From the NCBI GenBank assembly GCA_034509425.1, contig JAVTVJ010001342.1:1-64000 (forward strand): 64,000 nucleotides of DNA, read 5' to 3'. The stretch comes from Eopsaltria australis. Its lineage: Eukaryota; Chordata; Aves; Passeriformes; Petroicidae. A program made the position numbers and the translations under genes. Each line of letters starts with the position of its first letter. The first letter of the stretch is position 1. Below, one piece after another: positions 12,401 through 24,100 of the stretch. The notes below the pieces were generated by a model that searched no databases, was not told the DNA's origin, and saw only the letters and a program-made list of their open reading frames with translations.

Positions 12401-13347
12401 TTCTTTTATGCTTTTGGTGGGGCTCCTAATATTTGTCTGCTGTGCAGTAAGTCAATGTCACAGTGCATGTGTGTAGGATATGGAGTCAATTCAGACTGTT
12501 TGCCTCCCTCAGTGAGACTGAGTCATGAAAGAAAAGGTTCCTTTCAGATCTTGCAATATCATTTGTTACTTAATACGATTCTGTATTTTGTTCCGTAACA
12601 AAAATGATCTCTAATAGCTTTAAGTGAAGGTGATCTCCGTGTATGGAAAGGTGTGGAAAATCATTTGGCACACTATGACTAATGCTGAGGGAAGCTGTTT
12701 TTGTTATTATGTTTAAAGAGGATTATGCAGTAAAATTCTTTGATTTTAGCAAACAGGAAATTTTAAAAGAAGCCATCTGATCATGGCAGCTCTGCATCTC
12801 TCTGGAGTTACGATATTCAACAGTAAAACAGGCGTTGCTATGGCAATTAAGCATTTTTCAACATTTTGGGTTTTTTCAGATTTCTTCAGTTATTAATAAT
12901 TTTCCTAAAACAGTTTGGAGAAATACTGGTACGTTAAAATATCACTTGTTCCTCATAAATAGATGATTTAGAGTCTAATCCTTGTTTTTTGAAAGTCTGT
13001 GTCAAATATCCCACTGACTCTTATGGAAACATGACTTGACCTTAAATATTTCAATTTCTGTATTATTTCCCTCGAGAATATGCTTTTTAATCAGAAATAT
13101 TGAAAATGCCATGGTTTCTGACATGCTAATTACACCAGGGCTTTTGCAGGCAGCACAGTTCAGGTAACTTGGGAAGCCGCAAGGCTCATTTCACACCTCC
13201 TGCCATTACAGTGTTGTCTATTGAGGCACCATAGCACCCAAGCATGGGCATTCTCAGCCCACTGTGCCCAAAAGGCTGTGAAACCAGAAAAACAGAGTTT
13301 CTTGTTTGAATAAGACAGCTTTGTAAGAAGGAAAAAATAAGAGGTTA
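9453..13347. other. Non-coding sequence, one X-box-like site
   Basis: No gene recognised. Open frames of 60-90 codons (for example 11975-12247) show no domain or splice context. The only item worth marking is the X-box-like palindrome at 12834-12847, which lies in an AT-rich block (12780-12920). Confidence 0.55.
12834..12847. promoter_or_regulatory. X-box-like (RFX) palindrome
   Basis: GTTGCTATGGCAAT has two RFX-type half sites, GTTGCT and GGCAAT, separated by two bases; each matches the GTNRCC / RGYAAC consensus at five of six positions. RFX factors bind such sites in ciliary and other genes. No gene start is seen nearby, so any role would be that of a distal element. Confidence 0.35.
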
Positions 13348-13545
13348 TCACAGAATCACAGAATCATAAAACAGCATGTTCGAAGGGACTTCAAGGGTTG
13401 TCTGGTCCAACCTTTCTTGTCAAAGGCACAGTGTAGACAAGATGGCCCAGAACTGTGTCAGCTGAATCTTAAAAGTGTCCAATGTTGGGGCATCCACCAC
13501 TTCCCTGGGAGGTTATTTCAATGGCTCGTTGTTCTCATTTTAACA
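13348..13545 (-). repeat. CR1 LINE 3' fragment (minus strand)
   Basis: On the plus strand it opens with TCACAGAATCACAGAATCAT, the antisense of the CR1 terminal repeats. It continues with GAAGGGACTTCAAGG, GGTCCAACC, a GGGGCATCCACCACTTCCCT stretch and GGTTATTTCAATGGCTCGTT. This is the normal antisense order, so the element points to the left. The inner end fades near 13545. Confidence 0.92.
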
Positions 13546-14131
13546 GGCAAAAGAATGCAATAGTCTGCAGCTTTCACCAGTGACATTTACCCCTGAGCCA
13601 CCTCTGCCTCGGGGTGCCTTTCCCCCATAACTGACTGGCAGGATGCAATGGAGATCCTGAAGGCAGCTCCCAGACTGGAGCTGAAGGCTATGTCACCCAT
13701 CTCTGCAGCACCCAAAGCGAATGTCTCTGCTTCTGGGGGAGACCAGAGACCCCAGAGCACCACCAGGCAGCTGAAAACCAAAGTCACAGTAGCCAGGCAC
13801 TGGGTGAGGATATTTCTGCCTGTGCTTCACTCAGACATTCCTTTTGGATGTCCACCTTTTCAGAGATAACAAGGTTCAATCCCGTGAAAAGACAAACTGG
13901 GCTGTCTTCCATCTCAAATGTTGAGAACATTTGAGTGATTAAAAGTATCTTCAGTCTCCTCTTTACTTGGCAACTGCCCTGATAGCTAAGGTATTGTATA
14001 AACAGTGATCAGTCACTGCTGCCACTGCTGTTAACAGCAGTTGCTGTTGCCATTTAATTAAATTATGTGTGTGTGCAGTATGTGCAGATCTGGCCTCCAG
14101 ATGGGTTTCCTAAGAGGCATGCCTATTTTGT

Positions 14132-14169
14132 GAATCTTAGGATGGAGATGGAATCTTAGGTGGGAGATG
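14132..14169 (+). repeat. 19-bp tandem duplication (two copies)
   Basis: GAATCTTAGGATGGAGATG (14132-14150) is followed directly by GAATCTTAGGTGGGAGATG (14151-14169), two differences in 19 bases. Confidence 0.9.
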
Positions 14170-14830
14170 GGATTCTATCATGTTCAGGTCAAGTAAGAAA
14201 ATAATATCTCTGGCCATTTGTGCTAACACAGCATTTGGTACCCCAGTAAGTTTTCTTTGGATAAGGGTTAGATACAGACAGACTTTCAGGCATCAGAGGC
14301 GGGGTCAGGGTTTTTTTTTTTAATCACTATCTTGAACCTTCATATCTTCTGCTTCAGCAGTGCTTTAGGTGCCCAAATGTGTTTTTTGGAACTTGTCCTT
14401 AAGGAATTATGAGGAAGTATTTATATTTAACTTATTTATCTGTTTAAAAAGAAAACACAATCTTTCCACATAACCTCAACAGAGAAGGAAGACTCCACTT
14501 AATAAATTAACTAACTCTATTTATTATTTATACTTCATTAAAAAAATACACTGAACATGCTGGTGGTGTTCCACAATATTTAGCTTGTATGGTCTGAACT
14601 TTGTGTAGACCTTGTGTGAGGCTCTGGCATTTCCTTTCTAGTGATTTTTCATATCTTCCAGTTCATGCTGCCAGAGCATTTAAAAACTTCCTGCACCTCG
14701 TATTTATTCTTCTCTGTTTCACTCCAGGGTCAATCCCTCTCTAAAGGGTCCTTCAGCATTATCCAAAAGACAAGTTGCTTAATGCCTCTCTTCAGTACAT
14801 GAGTGTATCTATAATAGCAAAATTTGGTGG

Positions 14831-14850
14831 ATGCTCAGGGATGCTCAGGG
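14831..14850 (+). repeat. 10-bp perfect tandem duplication
   Basis: ATGCTCAGGG occurs twice without a gap. Confidence 0.95.
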
Positions 14851-14970
14851 ATTACTCTTCCTTGGAAAAAGGAGTTCCAGGGTGCAGCTGGGTGTTACTC
14901 AAGATGAGAACTGGGAAAGGCTCTAGAGACAGCTGCCCCACTGCCATAGGACTAACTGAGAGGGAGCAAG

Positions 14971-15037
14971 CAGAATCAGAACCACAGAATGGTTGGGTGG
15001 AAAGGAACCTCTGGAGATCAGGGTTATCTAGAGCAGG
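14971..15037 (-). repeat. Short CR1 LINE 3' end (minus strand)
   Basis: CAGAATCAGAACCACAGAAT followed by GGTTGGGTGGAAAGGAACCT, CTGGAGATCA and CTAGAGCAGG is the antisense 3' terminus of a CR1. Only about 67 bp remain, a strongly 5'-truncated copy. Confidence 0.85.
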
Positions 15038-15699
15038 TAAGTAGATGTCTGTGGCTGCTTAGGCCTCAAGTCCTGTGGAAATGCAACACCAGAGGCGAAC
15101 TTTGGGCTGTCAAATCTCCCAGACACTTTCCTGACCAGAAATACTCAGACAAATGACGATTATTAATAGTATAAATAATAATGTGTGAATTACAGAACCT
15201 GCTCTTTTTTCAGTTGAAGGCCTGATGTGTTAGAGCAACAGCCACTCAGCACTCACCAATTCAGGTTTTTTAAAGCTCAGTCTTTCTGAATAATTGTTAT
15301 AGTCAATGCATCAGACATCATTTTTGCTGTTGCTACCTTACCTGGCCATCCACATTATTTTGGGTGAAGTCCACTGCATAATGCATTGCCTCTGAAGTAC
15401 AGGCACACCAGACAGTGGGAAAAATGAGGAGAATAGTTTCTGATTAGCTAAAAACTAAAGAGCTCCCTGGATTGTGACAGGCAAGGAAGGGTCAGAAAAC
15501 CCCAGCTGTGTTTCATGCAACAGAAGTGCTTGTGAGTAGAACTAAGAAGTAAAAATACATTGAGCTGTTGATGTTGACTCAGCTGTCAGCTAAATTAGAG
15601 AAACAGGGATAGATAGGGGATACTAAAAATAAAACATGTCAGTTGAAATACACGTGAGGGAAGATAGTCCACTCTGCAGGATAGGAGCAGAAGTAAGGG

Positions 15700-15960
15700 G
15701 AACACATATCAGACTTGGAAGGAAGATCTTATGACGGGAGAGAAGGACAAAAGAACGAAAGCTGAAGACTGAAGCTTAATTAATCACTGATGTATCAATA
15801 CGTTAGTTGGAGAGAGGATCAGAAGGTGAGAGAGGAGAACAGGTGAGAAATCAATAAAAAAAATGTCTGAGAAATAATAGGGAGATGAAATGAAGCACAG
15901 GGGGAGGAAGAGGAAATGTGAAGCTGAACTAGAGAAAGGAATAAGAGAATGGCCAATGCA
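15700..15960 (+). repeat. Purine-rich block
   Basis: About 260 bp with a strong excess of A and G on the plus strand (repeated GGAGAGA, GAAAGG, GAGGAAG words). Low complexity rather than a clean repeat; the 66-codon pyrimidine-coded frame on the other strand is a product of this bias. Confidence 0.6.
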
Positions 15961-17269
15961 GGCCAAGTTTGTGAACAAGAGCACTGAACTGGGACTACCT
16001 TTTCCAGGGTAGCTTCTCTTAGTTATATAGAAGTTGTCCTGTGAAAATTTTCTGCTTTTATGAAAGGGGACATCCAGTGCTTAGCTTGTCACACTCTCTT
16101 TTTTCTCCTTCTATCACTTCCAGAGGTATTGTGTTTGTCCTCTGGAAATTGTCCTTCTCCTGTAAGATATTAGGCAGCACACTTTTCTTAGTGCCTGATA
16201 AAGAGCTGAAACAAGCTATTTCAGACTAAGGTATTTTTAGTGCCTCACCAGTCACTGCTTTAATAGGCTTTTACAGCTCAGCATGAATTCTCTGCAGGTA
16301 GATACTGAAAGCCTAATCCAAAATTGCATAAAGACAACTAAAAGAAATAGCATAGTATTTTCAAGCAAATCTACAATTCCTTTGTCCAAAAGAATCAGAG
16401 GCCTAAGCTAAAAATACGCTTGTTCAATATGATTATCTTAGCCCTTTGAAAGAAAAAGAAAGTAGCAAAAAATATAAAAATAGATATAAAATAGTGGAAA
16501 CAAGAAATATGGGGTATTAGAGCTCTTCCTACCTAGTATAAAATACAGCAGAAGGATGTCAGGTTCTGCTAAATGTATCTCCACTGCTAGATAGTTTTTG
16601 TATGACCATTTCTTTTCAGGCAGCAAATCTAATGATTCTAAAGTTTTAGTCTTAATTTTTGTCTTAGGCCACATTTGGGCAGTTAATTAGCAACAGGAAA
16701 AAATTCACCTTAAATCTTAAAATGTCCAGGTGCAGCTGATCTAATTTAAACAGGAACTACATGACCAGACACATAGTCATCTCCCTTTTCTTCAGCAAAC
16801 AACTGTTTTATTGAAACCTTTGGAGACTGCTGCGAGCTGTGTGATAACTCTTCCAGAACATATCAGGTTCCTAATGAGCAAAACTGTTCTCCCCAGCTTT
16901 TTAACTCATCAAACCATGGCACCTTCACTAGTAAGAGAGCACAGGCGGTTGCGGATCTCTGCTTTGAGAGACCTTATGCACCCCACTGTCCACGTCTGCT
17001 TTCCGTGGTAGGTTCTGGCCACCGAACAGCTGGTGGGTTCTGGAACAGTGATGCTCCCTGAAACTAATCAATGCTCATCTTTCACTTAAAAGTGCATGTG
17101 CTAAGCCTATCACTCAGTCTCAGTGTATGGAAGCCCTCAGGTTATGGAAGTGATCGAGAGCTTCCTTATGAAATTAATTTCCATTGAGAAATGACAGTTT
17201 GCTGGAAAATAATTCCTCAAGCCAACTCTTCTGCCAGTTCAACCTTCTCTTTGATTTAATTGATAGTCT

Positions 17270-17770
17270 CTGCTTGTTTCTGGTGAGCTGGAGGTAGGCT
17301 GGGCTTTCCAAGTCCCCCAGCTGGTGGTTGCAAGGAAAAGGTAACTGGTATCCGAGCAATACATAACTCAGGTTGTCACCGGTTGGGGTTCCTGGGCGCT
17401 CTTGGCTGGCTGTCTCTCCCAAATGCTCATCCCAATGCTAGCCTTCCTGGTGGCAGCAGACCCTTGGTCACCAGGAGAGTTGATTGCTGATTAGCTGGGT
17501 ATCTGCTGCCCAGGGTCTCTGTATCAGCCCAGTGAAGGAGAGAGCAGCAGTCCCTCAGTCAGTCTCTCTTGGTAGTCAGCAGGTTTCAGGGTTTCTCCCT
17601 CATGCTCTCTGCCCGTCTCTCTCTGCAGAGCAGGCTTTCAGCTCCGTGGGAGCCCGCCTACATAGCGGGCAGCCAGAGGAGCTGGGCAGCCCAGGAAACA
17701 AGCTGAAAAATGCCCACATCTTTCCAAGTCTTTTCCTTCCCACAAAAATGTTCTGATTGTTAGCTTTTGT
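17270..17770. other. GC-richer block of unknown nature
   Basis: Base composition rises clearly above its surroundings, and several CpG occur together with a short perfect hairpin, GCCCGC (17652-17657) / GCGGGC (17665-17670) with a 7-base loop. Reading frames of 60-90 codons are open on both strands, none recognisable. An AATAAA word lies just outside on the plus strand (17805-17810). It could be a fragment of an unrecognised LTR, a non-coding exon or a regulatory element. No family can be named. Confidence 0.3.
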
Positions 17771-18387
17771 GTCCCAACTCAGCACAGCTTTGCTTTTCTT
17801 TCAAAAATAAAGCAATTTGGAACAAAAGACAGTCTTCTGACCAGCTCTGGTTATTTTATTTCTCTTTTTGGGCCATACCTGGATACTCACCAGGATACCC
17901 TCACTAGGAAGCCAGAAGCAGTAGGCTCTCATGGAAACTAAAGCCATTATTTCCATCTCTGGATGGAAAACCAACCCACTGAGCGTTAAAATAACTTCTG
18001 GATCACAATGAAAGCTTGGACTAGTGGCTCTGTGGCTCTACGTGAAAGGAGAAGGTTAAGCTGGGTAATATCTGAGGTGTGGCATAAAGCTGTTTTGGCC
18101 ACACTCTTTTTAGCTAATCTAATGATGTTTGGAACAGATAATTACTTCAGCTATTGTTATGAGAATAGGTACTTAATGCTCTTAAACTCAGAGAGGAAGG
18201 GAGAGAATGAGAAGCAATGAGACACTTAAATAGCATAGCTTTAACTGGTCATTGTCAGTATGCAGGCAGAACCTGTGTAAATGGAGCTCACTGATAATAC
18301 TCAGCAACAGTGAGCATCAGAAAGCATCTAACAAGCTTTAGACCCATATAAAAGTCATGCTGACACTGTAGAGTTTTGGAATTTGGG

Positions 18388-18476
18388 TTATTTCCTTTTT
18401 CTTTCTTTTGTTTGTTTGCTTATTTGTTTTTGTTTGTGGTGCTGTTTGTTTGGTGGTTTTTTTGTCATTGGTTTCA
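18388..18476 (+). repeat. T/G-rich low-complexity tract
   Basis: Irregular TTTG/TTTC repeats with almost no A over about 90 bp. The open frame running through it is a composition effect. Confidence 0.75.
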
Positions 18477-19599
18477 GGTTTGGATATTTTATTTATCTGT
18501 GGGAATTATTACATGATGTGTGTTGTAAGGAGATGTTTGGGTGTTAAATGTTTAAATTCACTCTTTAGATTTGTCATGGCAGATAGAGTTATATGCATGT
18601 TGCTACATATTAGCAAGATTGACTAGAAAATATCACATGACTCACATGTATAGTGTCATGTATTGCTTTCTTCTGAGGTCTGCAGTTCTATCATTATGAT
18701 TTTTTAGACTTGATCACCTTAAAATTGTGATGAACACATTCCTTATATTTTGTTTTTCGTAGTAAGTATTTTTCATAAATACAGCATTAAAATGTTTGCA
18801 ATGGCTCTTCAAAGATCAGACCTCAAAAATGGAAAGGAAGTTTAGGGAAGTGTTTTGATAAGTCCAATGGCTGAAAAATGCCTTATTTGACCAAGTAGGG
18901 AGGAAATTGAATATTGTAAAAAAAAAGTAAAGAAAAATATATTTAAATTCTTGCTATAGAAATCTTAAAAATATACCCAGCAAACAATCTTCAGTGAGCT
19001 TTGTCAAATATTTAACATTTTGTTGCATTAAACATATGTGCCAGTGTTGCAAAACATATAGAAAAAGCAGTAGCTCTTTTGATTTAAAAAGCAGTTGTCA
19101 AGCACCTTCCATCCACTTTCTAGATGGTTCATAAAATCAGCAATCTGTCCCTCATTTCAGTAGAAAATCACACTGGATGTCTTTTATGAGCCATCTATTC
19201 AGGTGTCATTTCTTATAAAATGCACCCTAATTGTACTTTGGTGACTGATTAACAAGCCCGAAGTTTTTGAAATTACATTAAAAAAAAGTTATCAAATGAA
19301 AAGAAGTATGGTTTGCAAAGCATTAATTTCTGCTATTTGTTGATTTCGTGCTCATGAATTCAAAAAACTTAGCAGGTTCCAGTGAGTCACCCAATTTTTA
19401 GTGTAAAATAGGCAAAATTCAACTGTGCTTGAAGAATTAATTACTTTTCTACTTGAGTAAACTTGAAAGAAGAGAACAAAATACCAGCCTGCATGTAATT
19501 CTTTTAGTTTTAATTCAGACTTTGCAGTTGTCTAAAAAGCTTTGACTTCTCACAGTCAAGTCTTTCCACTCGACCCTAAAATGAAAAGTGCAATCTTGT

Positions 19600-19700
19600 G
19601 TTTCTCACAGAACCCAGCGGTGTAGCAATGAATGCCACTAATTCATCCCGAGATCCCGTAGGACGAGAAGCGGGCTGACTCCTCAGCCGTCTTATTTATA
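19600..19700. promoter_or_regulatory. CpG cluster, candidate conserved element (tentative)
   Basis: Within about 65 bp (19615-19690) there are at least six CpG (AGCGG, CCCGAG, CCCGTAGG, ACGAG, AGCGGG, AGCCG) in a region that is otherwise nearly CpG-free, followed by an AT-rich TATTTATATAAATAATAATG run. Retention of CpG in a methylated genome can mark an unmethylated or constrained element. No transcript evidence is visible. Confidence 0.25.
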
Positions 19701-19871
19701 TAAATAATAATGCTGCCTCCTTTTTCTCATAGTGTTTGGTTTTTTTTTCTTCTCAATCTGAAATATCTGTCAAGAAGCTGAGCAATCTACACCTTGCAGT
19801 CAAGAGGAGTTAGGAAGAGGAAAAATAGTGTCCTGTGCATCTCCCTGTGTGTGCTGTGAAGCAGCCCTGGC

Positions 19872-19886
19872 CACGTGCTCCACGTG
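19872..19886. promoter_or_regulatory. Paired canonical E-boxes
   Basis: CACGTG occurs at 19872-19877 and again at 19881-19886 as part of a 9-bp tandem repeat (CCACGTGCT). Such palindromes bind bHLH factors of the USF, MYC/MAX and CLOCK/BMAL groups. The spacing of 3 bp between sites is shorter than usual for cooperative clock sites. Confidence 0.4.
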
Positions 19887-21802
19887 CTCCTTTGTTGCTC
19901 CTTGAAGGGCACCCACCACCAACCTTTGGGCTGCTGGCAGCAGTGCCTCACCTTCTCCCTTGTGCCTCACATCACCTCCCCTGTGCCCTGCTTATATTCA
20001 TGACAAGAATGGCTCGTGAAATGGCTGTGCTGAAGCACTACATGTACAGATAAGAGAAAAAACAGCTGCCTTCTTCAAGCCCATAAATGCACAAGTCTGA
20101 TAGAATCAGACCTCTTTTTCTCATCTTAGAATCTTGCTTCCATCTCTAATTATACATATTAATTCAGTGCAGTCACTGGCATAATTGGCCATCTGTGTAC
20201 TTTCATATGTGTGAAACGAATACTGGGAAAGGTTACACAGGCTGGTGCCACTAATGCTCAGGAAGGAGTGATGAAGACTAATCTTAGGAGCTGGATTTGA
20301 GCTGAAATTCATTTTGGAAATGAAACGTGATTTTTCCTGTTGGCTCTGAGGACCTGACAGTACAACAGCAGAGTCTGATGGCTGGTGGAAAAGCAAGGGT
20401 GGGACCAGAAGGCTTGCAATTTGTTTCAGGGGAAAAAAACAATTGTGTTTTTCATACTTGTTGCTCAAGTTTTGATTCACTCCTGGACATCTTCCATTAT
20501 TAATGAAAAAAAGACAGTATTTCAAAAACACATTTTCAAAGCTGCCTCTCTGAGAAACTCCAATAATAGGCCTTATTACCTATAATATCTTTTTTCCAAG
20601 CTTTTCAAAAATTTAAAAATAGTATGGAGAGACTGAACTAAGAAGGGAGAATCCTCATCCTTGTTTCAAGTCTTCACTGTAATAAGAAATCACTGCACAA
20701 GGCTGCCAGGCTTGGAAAGGTTATAATGGAAAAGTGATACTTTACTTGTGAGATAATACCTGATGAATATAAAGTGTCAACAATCACATCAGAGCTCCAT
20801 CTCTATCCACAAAACCAGGCTTCTCTCAGCAAAGGAAAAGAAGTCTTGTAAAAGAGTCCACCTTCTCTTTTAACACATAGAGGAATATCACTCAGGTATA
20901 GAGATAACAAAGCATGAGCAGTAGTGGTGGTTTTCATACTTCTGCAGCAGGATGAAGATAAATAAATTTATTTATGAGGATAAATGAGGATGAGGATAAA
21001 TTTTTGAAGAGTTGCTTCTTGGCATTCTCTTCTTGCGGTTTACTTGGCTGCACTCTCATGACCCCAGCTCAACTCTACCAAAGGTTCAGAGGGTTTTCCT
21101 TCCAGTGAGGAGGCTTTCCAAAAATGTTATTAAATGGCACAGAAAATGGCGGCCAGGAGAAAACTGCTGCTATCAAGCAAAATGCACACTGGTATCATGC
21201 ACCAACCAGGAGTGTCTGTGTTGTGGTCCCGCTTTGATAATGGTCCCTCAAACCTTCTGTATGCATTACTTGTATTCAGATATCTATATATAAACATTTA
21301 CTGTATCTCGTCTTTGAACAGTGAAGTCAGAAAGGCATTTTGATATTGAAGTCCAGCCAGTGAACACATGCTTGCACACACATATGAGCCAGTTTCACAC
21401 ATAGAAACATTGCCTTGGCAGAACCCACATAAACACACAGCACTCACAAAAAGCACAGGCTGCCCAGAGCTGTTCCTCCTCTCCAACTGATTTGGATTGA
21501 AGTCTACAAGTAGAAAATACACATGTATTTTATATATTGTATATATATAAAAACACATTCTGGATCATTCTGATAGCAGGTCAGAGCTTTCCTGGTCTCT
21601 CCATGTGCTGGTACCAAGATGTACTAGGTGTGGAGTTTCACATTCCTGCTCTTGTTGCTGGTACACCCACTTCTTATCCTACTTTTCTGCAAGTCCATCT
21701 TGAAGCTCACTAGCATTCACAAATTTCTACTAAGAACAGAAAATCATTGTAAATAGGATTAAACCAGAGTATCAATTATATTGTGGTAAGGAAGCACAGA
21801 GC

Positions 21803-22213
21803 TCAGTTGGGCAAGTGCACTAACAACCTGTTGACACATAACCAACTGCCTTCATACTCATTTATTTCCATTTTCAGGTGCTTGCTCCTTCCCAGTCTAC
21901 CTTGAAGCCTTTCCTTCATTTCATCCCCTAAATATCCCATGTCATATGTTACCATGGTCACATTAAGCCCTGACACAATAAGGTGCATACAACCCCTAAA
22001 TGCCTTTCCCAGTGCCCCATAGTGAGTCCTGTGTCCTTTAGGCAATAACCCCTGGCAGTCTGCAAGGTCTTCTGGGGAGATAGCTTCTGCAGTTAAATCA
22101 TCTTGGTGGGTTCCACACCGGATGTGGTGGGTGATTTCTTCTCCTTGGACAGTTTTCAGAGCAGCCATTTCACTATGCACCATTATGGCCTTTCTAGGGC
22201 TCCTCTGCTCCAT
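21803..22213 (-). CDS. Unrecognised 136-codon open frame (probably not a gene)
   Basis: An ATG-initiated frame on the minus strand. The product is hydrophilic and mixed in composition (starts MEQRSPRKAIMVHSE, ends NRLLVHLPN), without signal peptide, membrane segment or low-complexity bias. No domain is recognised. No promoter, poly(A) tail or clear splice sites frame it. Chance frames of this length are expected a few times in a window of this size. A decayed retrogene or retroviral gene piece is an alternative. Confidence 0.12.
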   Translation of the reverse strand: MEQRSPRKAIMVHSEMAALKTVQGEEITHHIRCGTHQDDLTAEAISPEDLADCQGLLPKGHRTHYGALGKAFRGCMHLIVSGLNVTMVTYDMGYLGDEMKERLQGRLGRSKHLKMEINEYEGSWLCVNRLLVHLPN

Positions 22214-23420
22214 TGTTCATCTGCTCTTTACCAGGCCTTTGTGATTCTGGTGATTAGCTTTTAATCACATGACTGACAACCATCTTCTCTCTGTGCCAGA
22301 AAGGCCTGGAGTGTCAGATCATGAACCGCATGTGAAGATAGTAGCAATCCCTTAGTGCTGCAGGAAAATGTGCAGAACCTGAGAATGCAGGTCTTTTAAA
22401 ATTCATTTTGATACTGTGCCCAAGTACCATGCTGGGGAATATTACACTCCTGAGGGATTATCCTCTGGAGCTGCAGCATGGGGTAAAAAAGACTGTGTGC
22501 TTGTAATGTGACAATAGTGTCATTGTGCTAGCAGGTCCTGGGACTAACTTGTGTTAGAGGACATGTCCTACCCCAATTCTAAATTGGATTAAAATATTAT
22601 GCCAATTAAATATCTTCTGTTGTCTCACTGGTAAAAACAATTAGCTCTCCTTTTCTAAATGCTAGCATAGGAAATTATCAGCTATCTCTCTTACATTTTG
22701 CACATGTTGATGGGAGACCCTGGGAGTGAAGCCAGGGTTCCATCACCTTCCTGAGAGGCAGGCCAGGAGACCAAGCAGACAAGGTTCAGGATGGACAAAT
22801 AGGACTGTGCTGCCTGGAGGCCACCTCCTGTAGCTTAAAGCTATCCCACAGAAGGCCACAGTGGTAATGCTGCAGTGATGTGCTTAGCAAGATGTCAAGT
22901 CCCAAGCTACCCTCAGAAAACTGCAGGGATGATGAAAGAAAAGAACAGAAAAGCACCACTATCTTTCTTGAGGCAGAAGCAGTTATATATATTCTTAGAC
23001 AAATCTCTTCTATTTGGGTATAACTACTATATTTGTCTCTACATCAACCTACAGTAAAAACTTCTGCGAATGCAAAAATATCACACTGGCAGAATGGTTT
23101 TTTCCATGCTCATGTGGAATACTGGGATATGAAGACTGTTAGAAATCTGTGAGACAGAAGTGACAACGGTTCTCTCAGGTAATAAGCAATAGATGGAGAT
23201 TGTAAACCAGAACAGATTTTCAAAAGATCTGTTTGCAATTATTTCAAAACTGAGTGCTTTAGTGACTTGATAGAAGTCAGGTTAGAGACACTCACAAAAA
23301 TGGTTCTTAAAACACTAAACAGCTTGGTTGGGAGAGAGCTTTCTTCTTAAGAAGCACTACAGAATTTAATATTTTGAGATTATTGCTTTATTATATTATA
23401 TTAATTATTATAAACTGTTT

Positions 23421-23513
23421 ATCTTGGAGAGGTGTCCCTGCCCACAATACAGGAGTTTGAACTAGATGATCTTTGATGTCCCTTCCAACTCAAACCATGC
23501 TCACTTTCTATGA
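23421..23513 (+). repeat. CR1 LINE 3' end (5'-truncated)
   Basis: TCTTGGAGAGGTGTCCCTGC, AGTTTGAACTAGATGATCTT, GTCCCTTCCAACTCAAACCA give the CR1 plus-strand 3' end. The terminal ATTCTATGA repeats are decayed (CTTTCTATGA). Confidence 0.9.
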
Positions 23514-24100
23514 CCTATATTGGCATTTTAAATATAATTATTACAGTATTTATTTGATCTGTTTAAACATAATTTTATACAATTTAGGCTCTAACTCTTT
23601 TATATGTGTGAGCCACTTCAAGTATTTTTTTCATAAACCCCCCCACAACTTGACCAAGGGGTATTATAAAAGCATATGGCCAATGCTTGTGGATTTCTGA
23701 GTCTCCTTTGACTATGGAGGAAATGGATTCCAGCTGCCTGCACAAATATTTGTGCTAAGGCTGTGCCTGGCCTAGTTCCTGGCAATCCTGGGACTCTGTA
23801 GGTACATCAGAATCACCATGGACTGCAAGCATGTGCCCACACACACTAATGTGGGAAATGACAATTCAGGGCTCTCACCCTGAACAAAAATCTGATCTCT
23901 TCTGCCAGTACTTAGCACAGGTCACTCTGTGAGAGGGCTTCAGCAGCTTGCACTGATACATCATGTCTTTGGACAGTAATCACTCTTGTATGTCTTTCCC
24001 AGATTCAGGAACACAGTGTCTGAGAGGCTCTTTATCCTGCACTATGCCAAGGTTTTCTGTGCAGCCAACTCCATGCCAGACCACTCATTACTTTTTCCAT
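23514..24100. other. Non-coding, nothing recognised
   Basis: Sequence between two CR1 ends of opposite orientation. A 75-codon frame from 23473 starts inside the CR1 end and is not meaningful. Confidence 0.6.

Larger units (their letters stand above)
13546..14970. other. Non-coding sequence with two small tandem duplications
   Basis: No gene recognised. Part of 13600-13860 is open on both strands, but neither translation resembles a protein. Two short tandem duplications lie at 14132-14169 and 14831-14850. Confidence 0.55.
15038..23420. other. Unique non-coding sequence with a few CpG/GC-richer islands
   Basis: No CR1 or gene recognised across 8.4 kb. Separate entries cover a purine-rich block (15700-15960), a GC-richer block (17270-17770), a T/G-rich tract (18388-18476), a CpG cluster (19600-19700) and paired E-boxes (19872-19886). 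A YY1-type word, AAAATGGCGGC, lies at 21143-21153 without gene context. Two 136-codon open frames on the minus strand (20121-20531 and 21803-22213) have no recognised homology. Confidence 0.55.

Noticed and set aside
15784..15984. 66-codon minus frame rich in S, F and L that looks like a membrane segment
   Set aside because: It results from the purine-rich block at 15700-15960; no other gene signal.
20121..20531. 136-codon minus-strand frame
   Set aside because: No domain, composition irregular, and length within chance expectation for 64 kb of AT-rich DNA.
21143..21153. YY1-type word AAAATGGCGGC as a promoter mark
   Set aside because: A single motif without CpG island, transcript start or gene nearby; kept only as a note in the regional entry.
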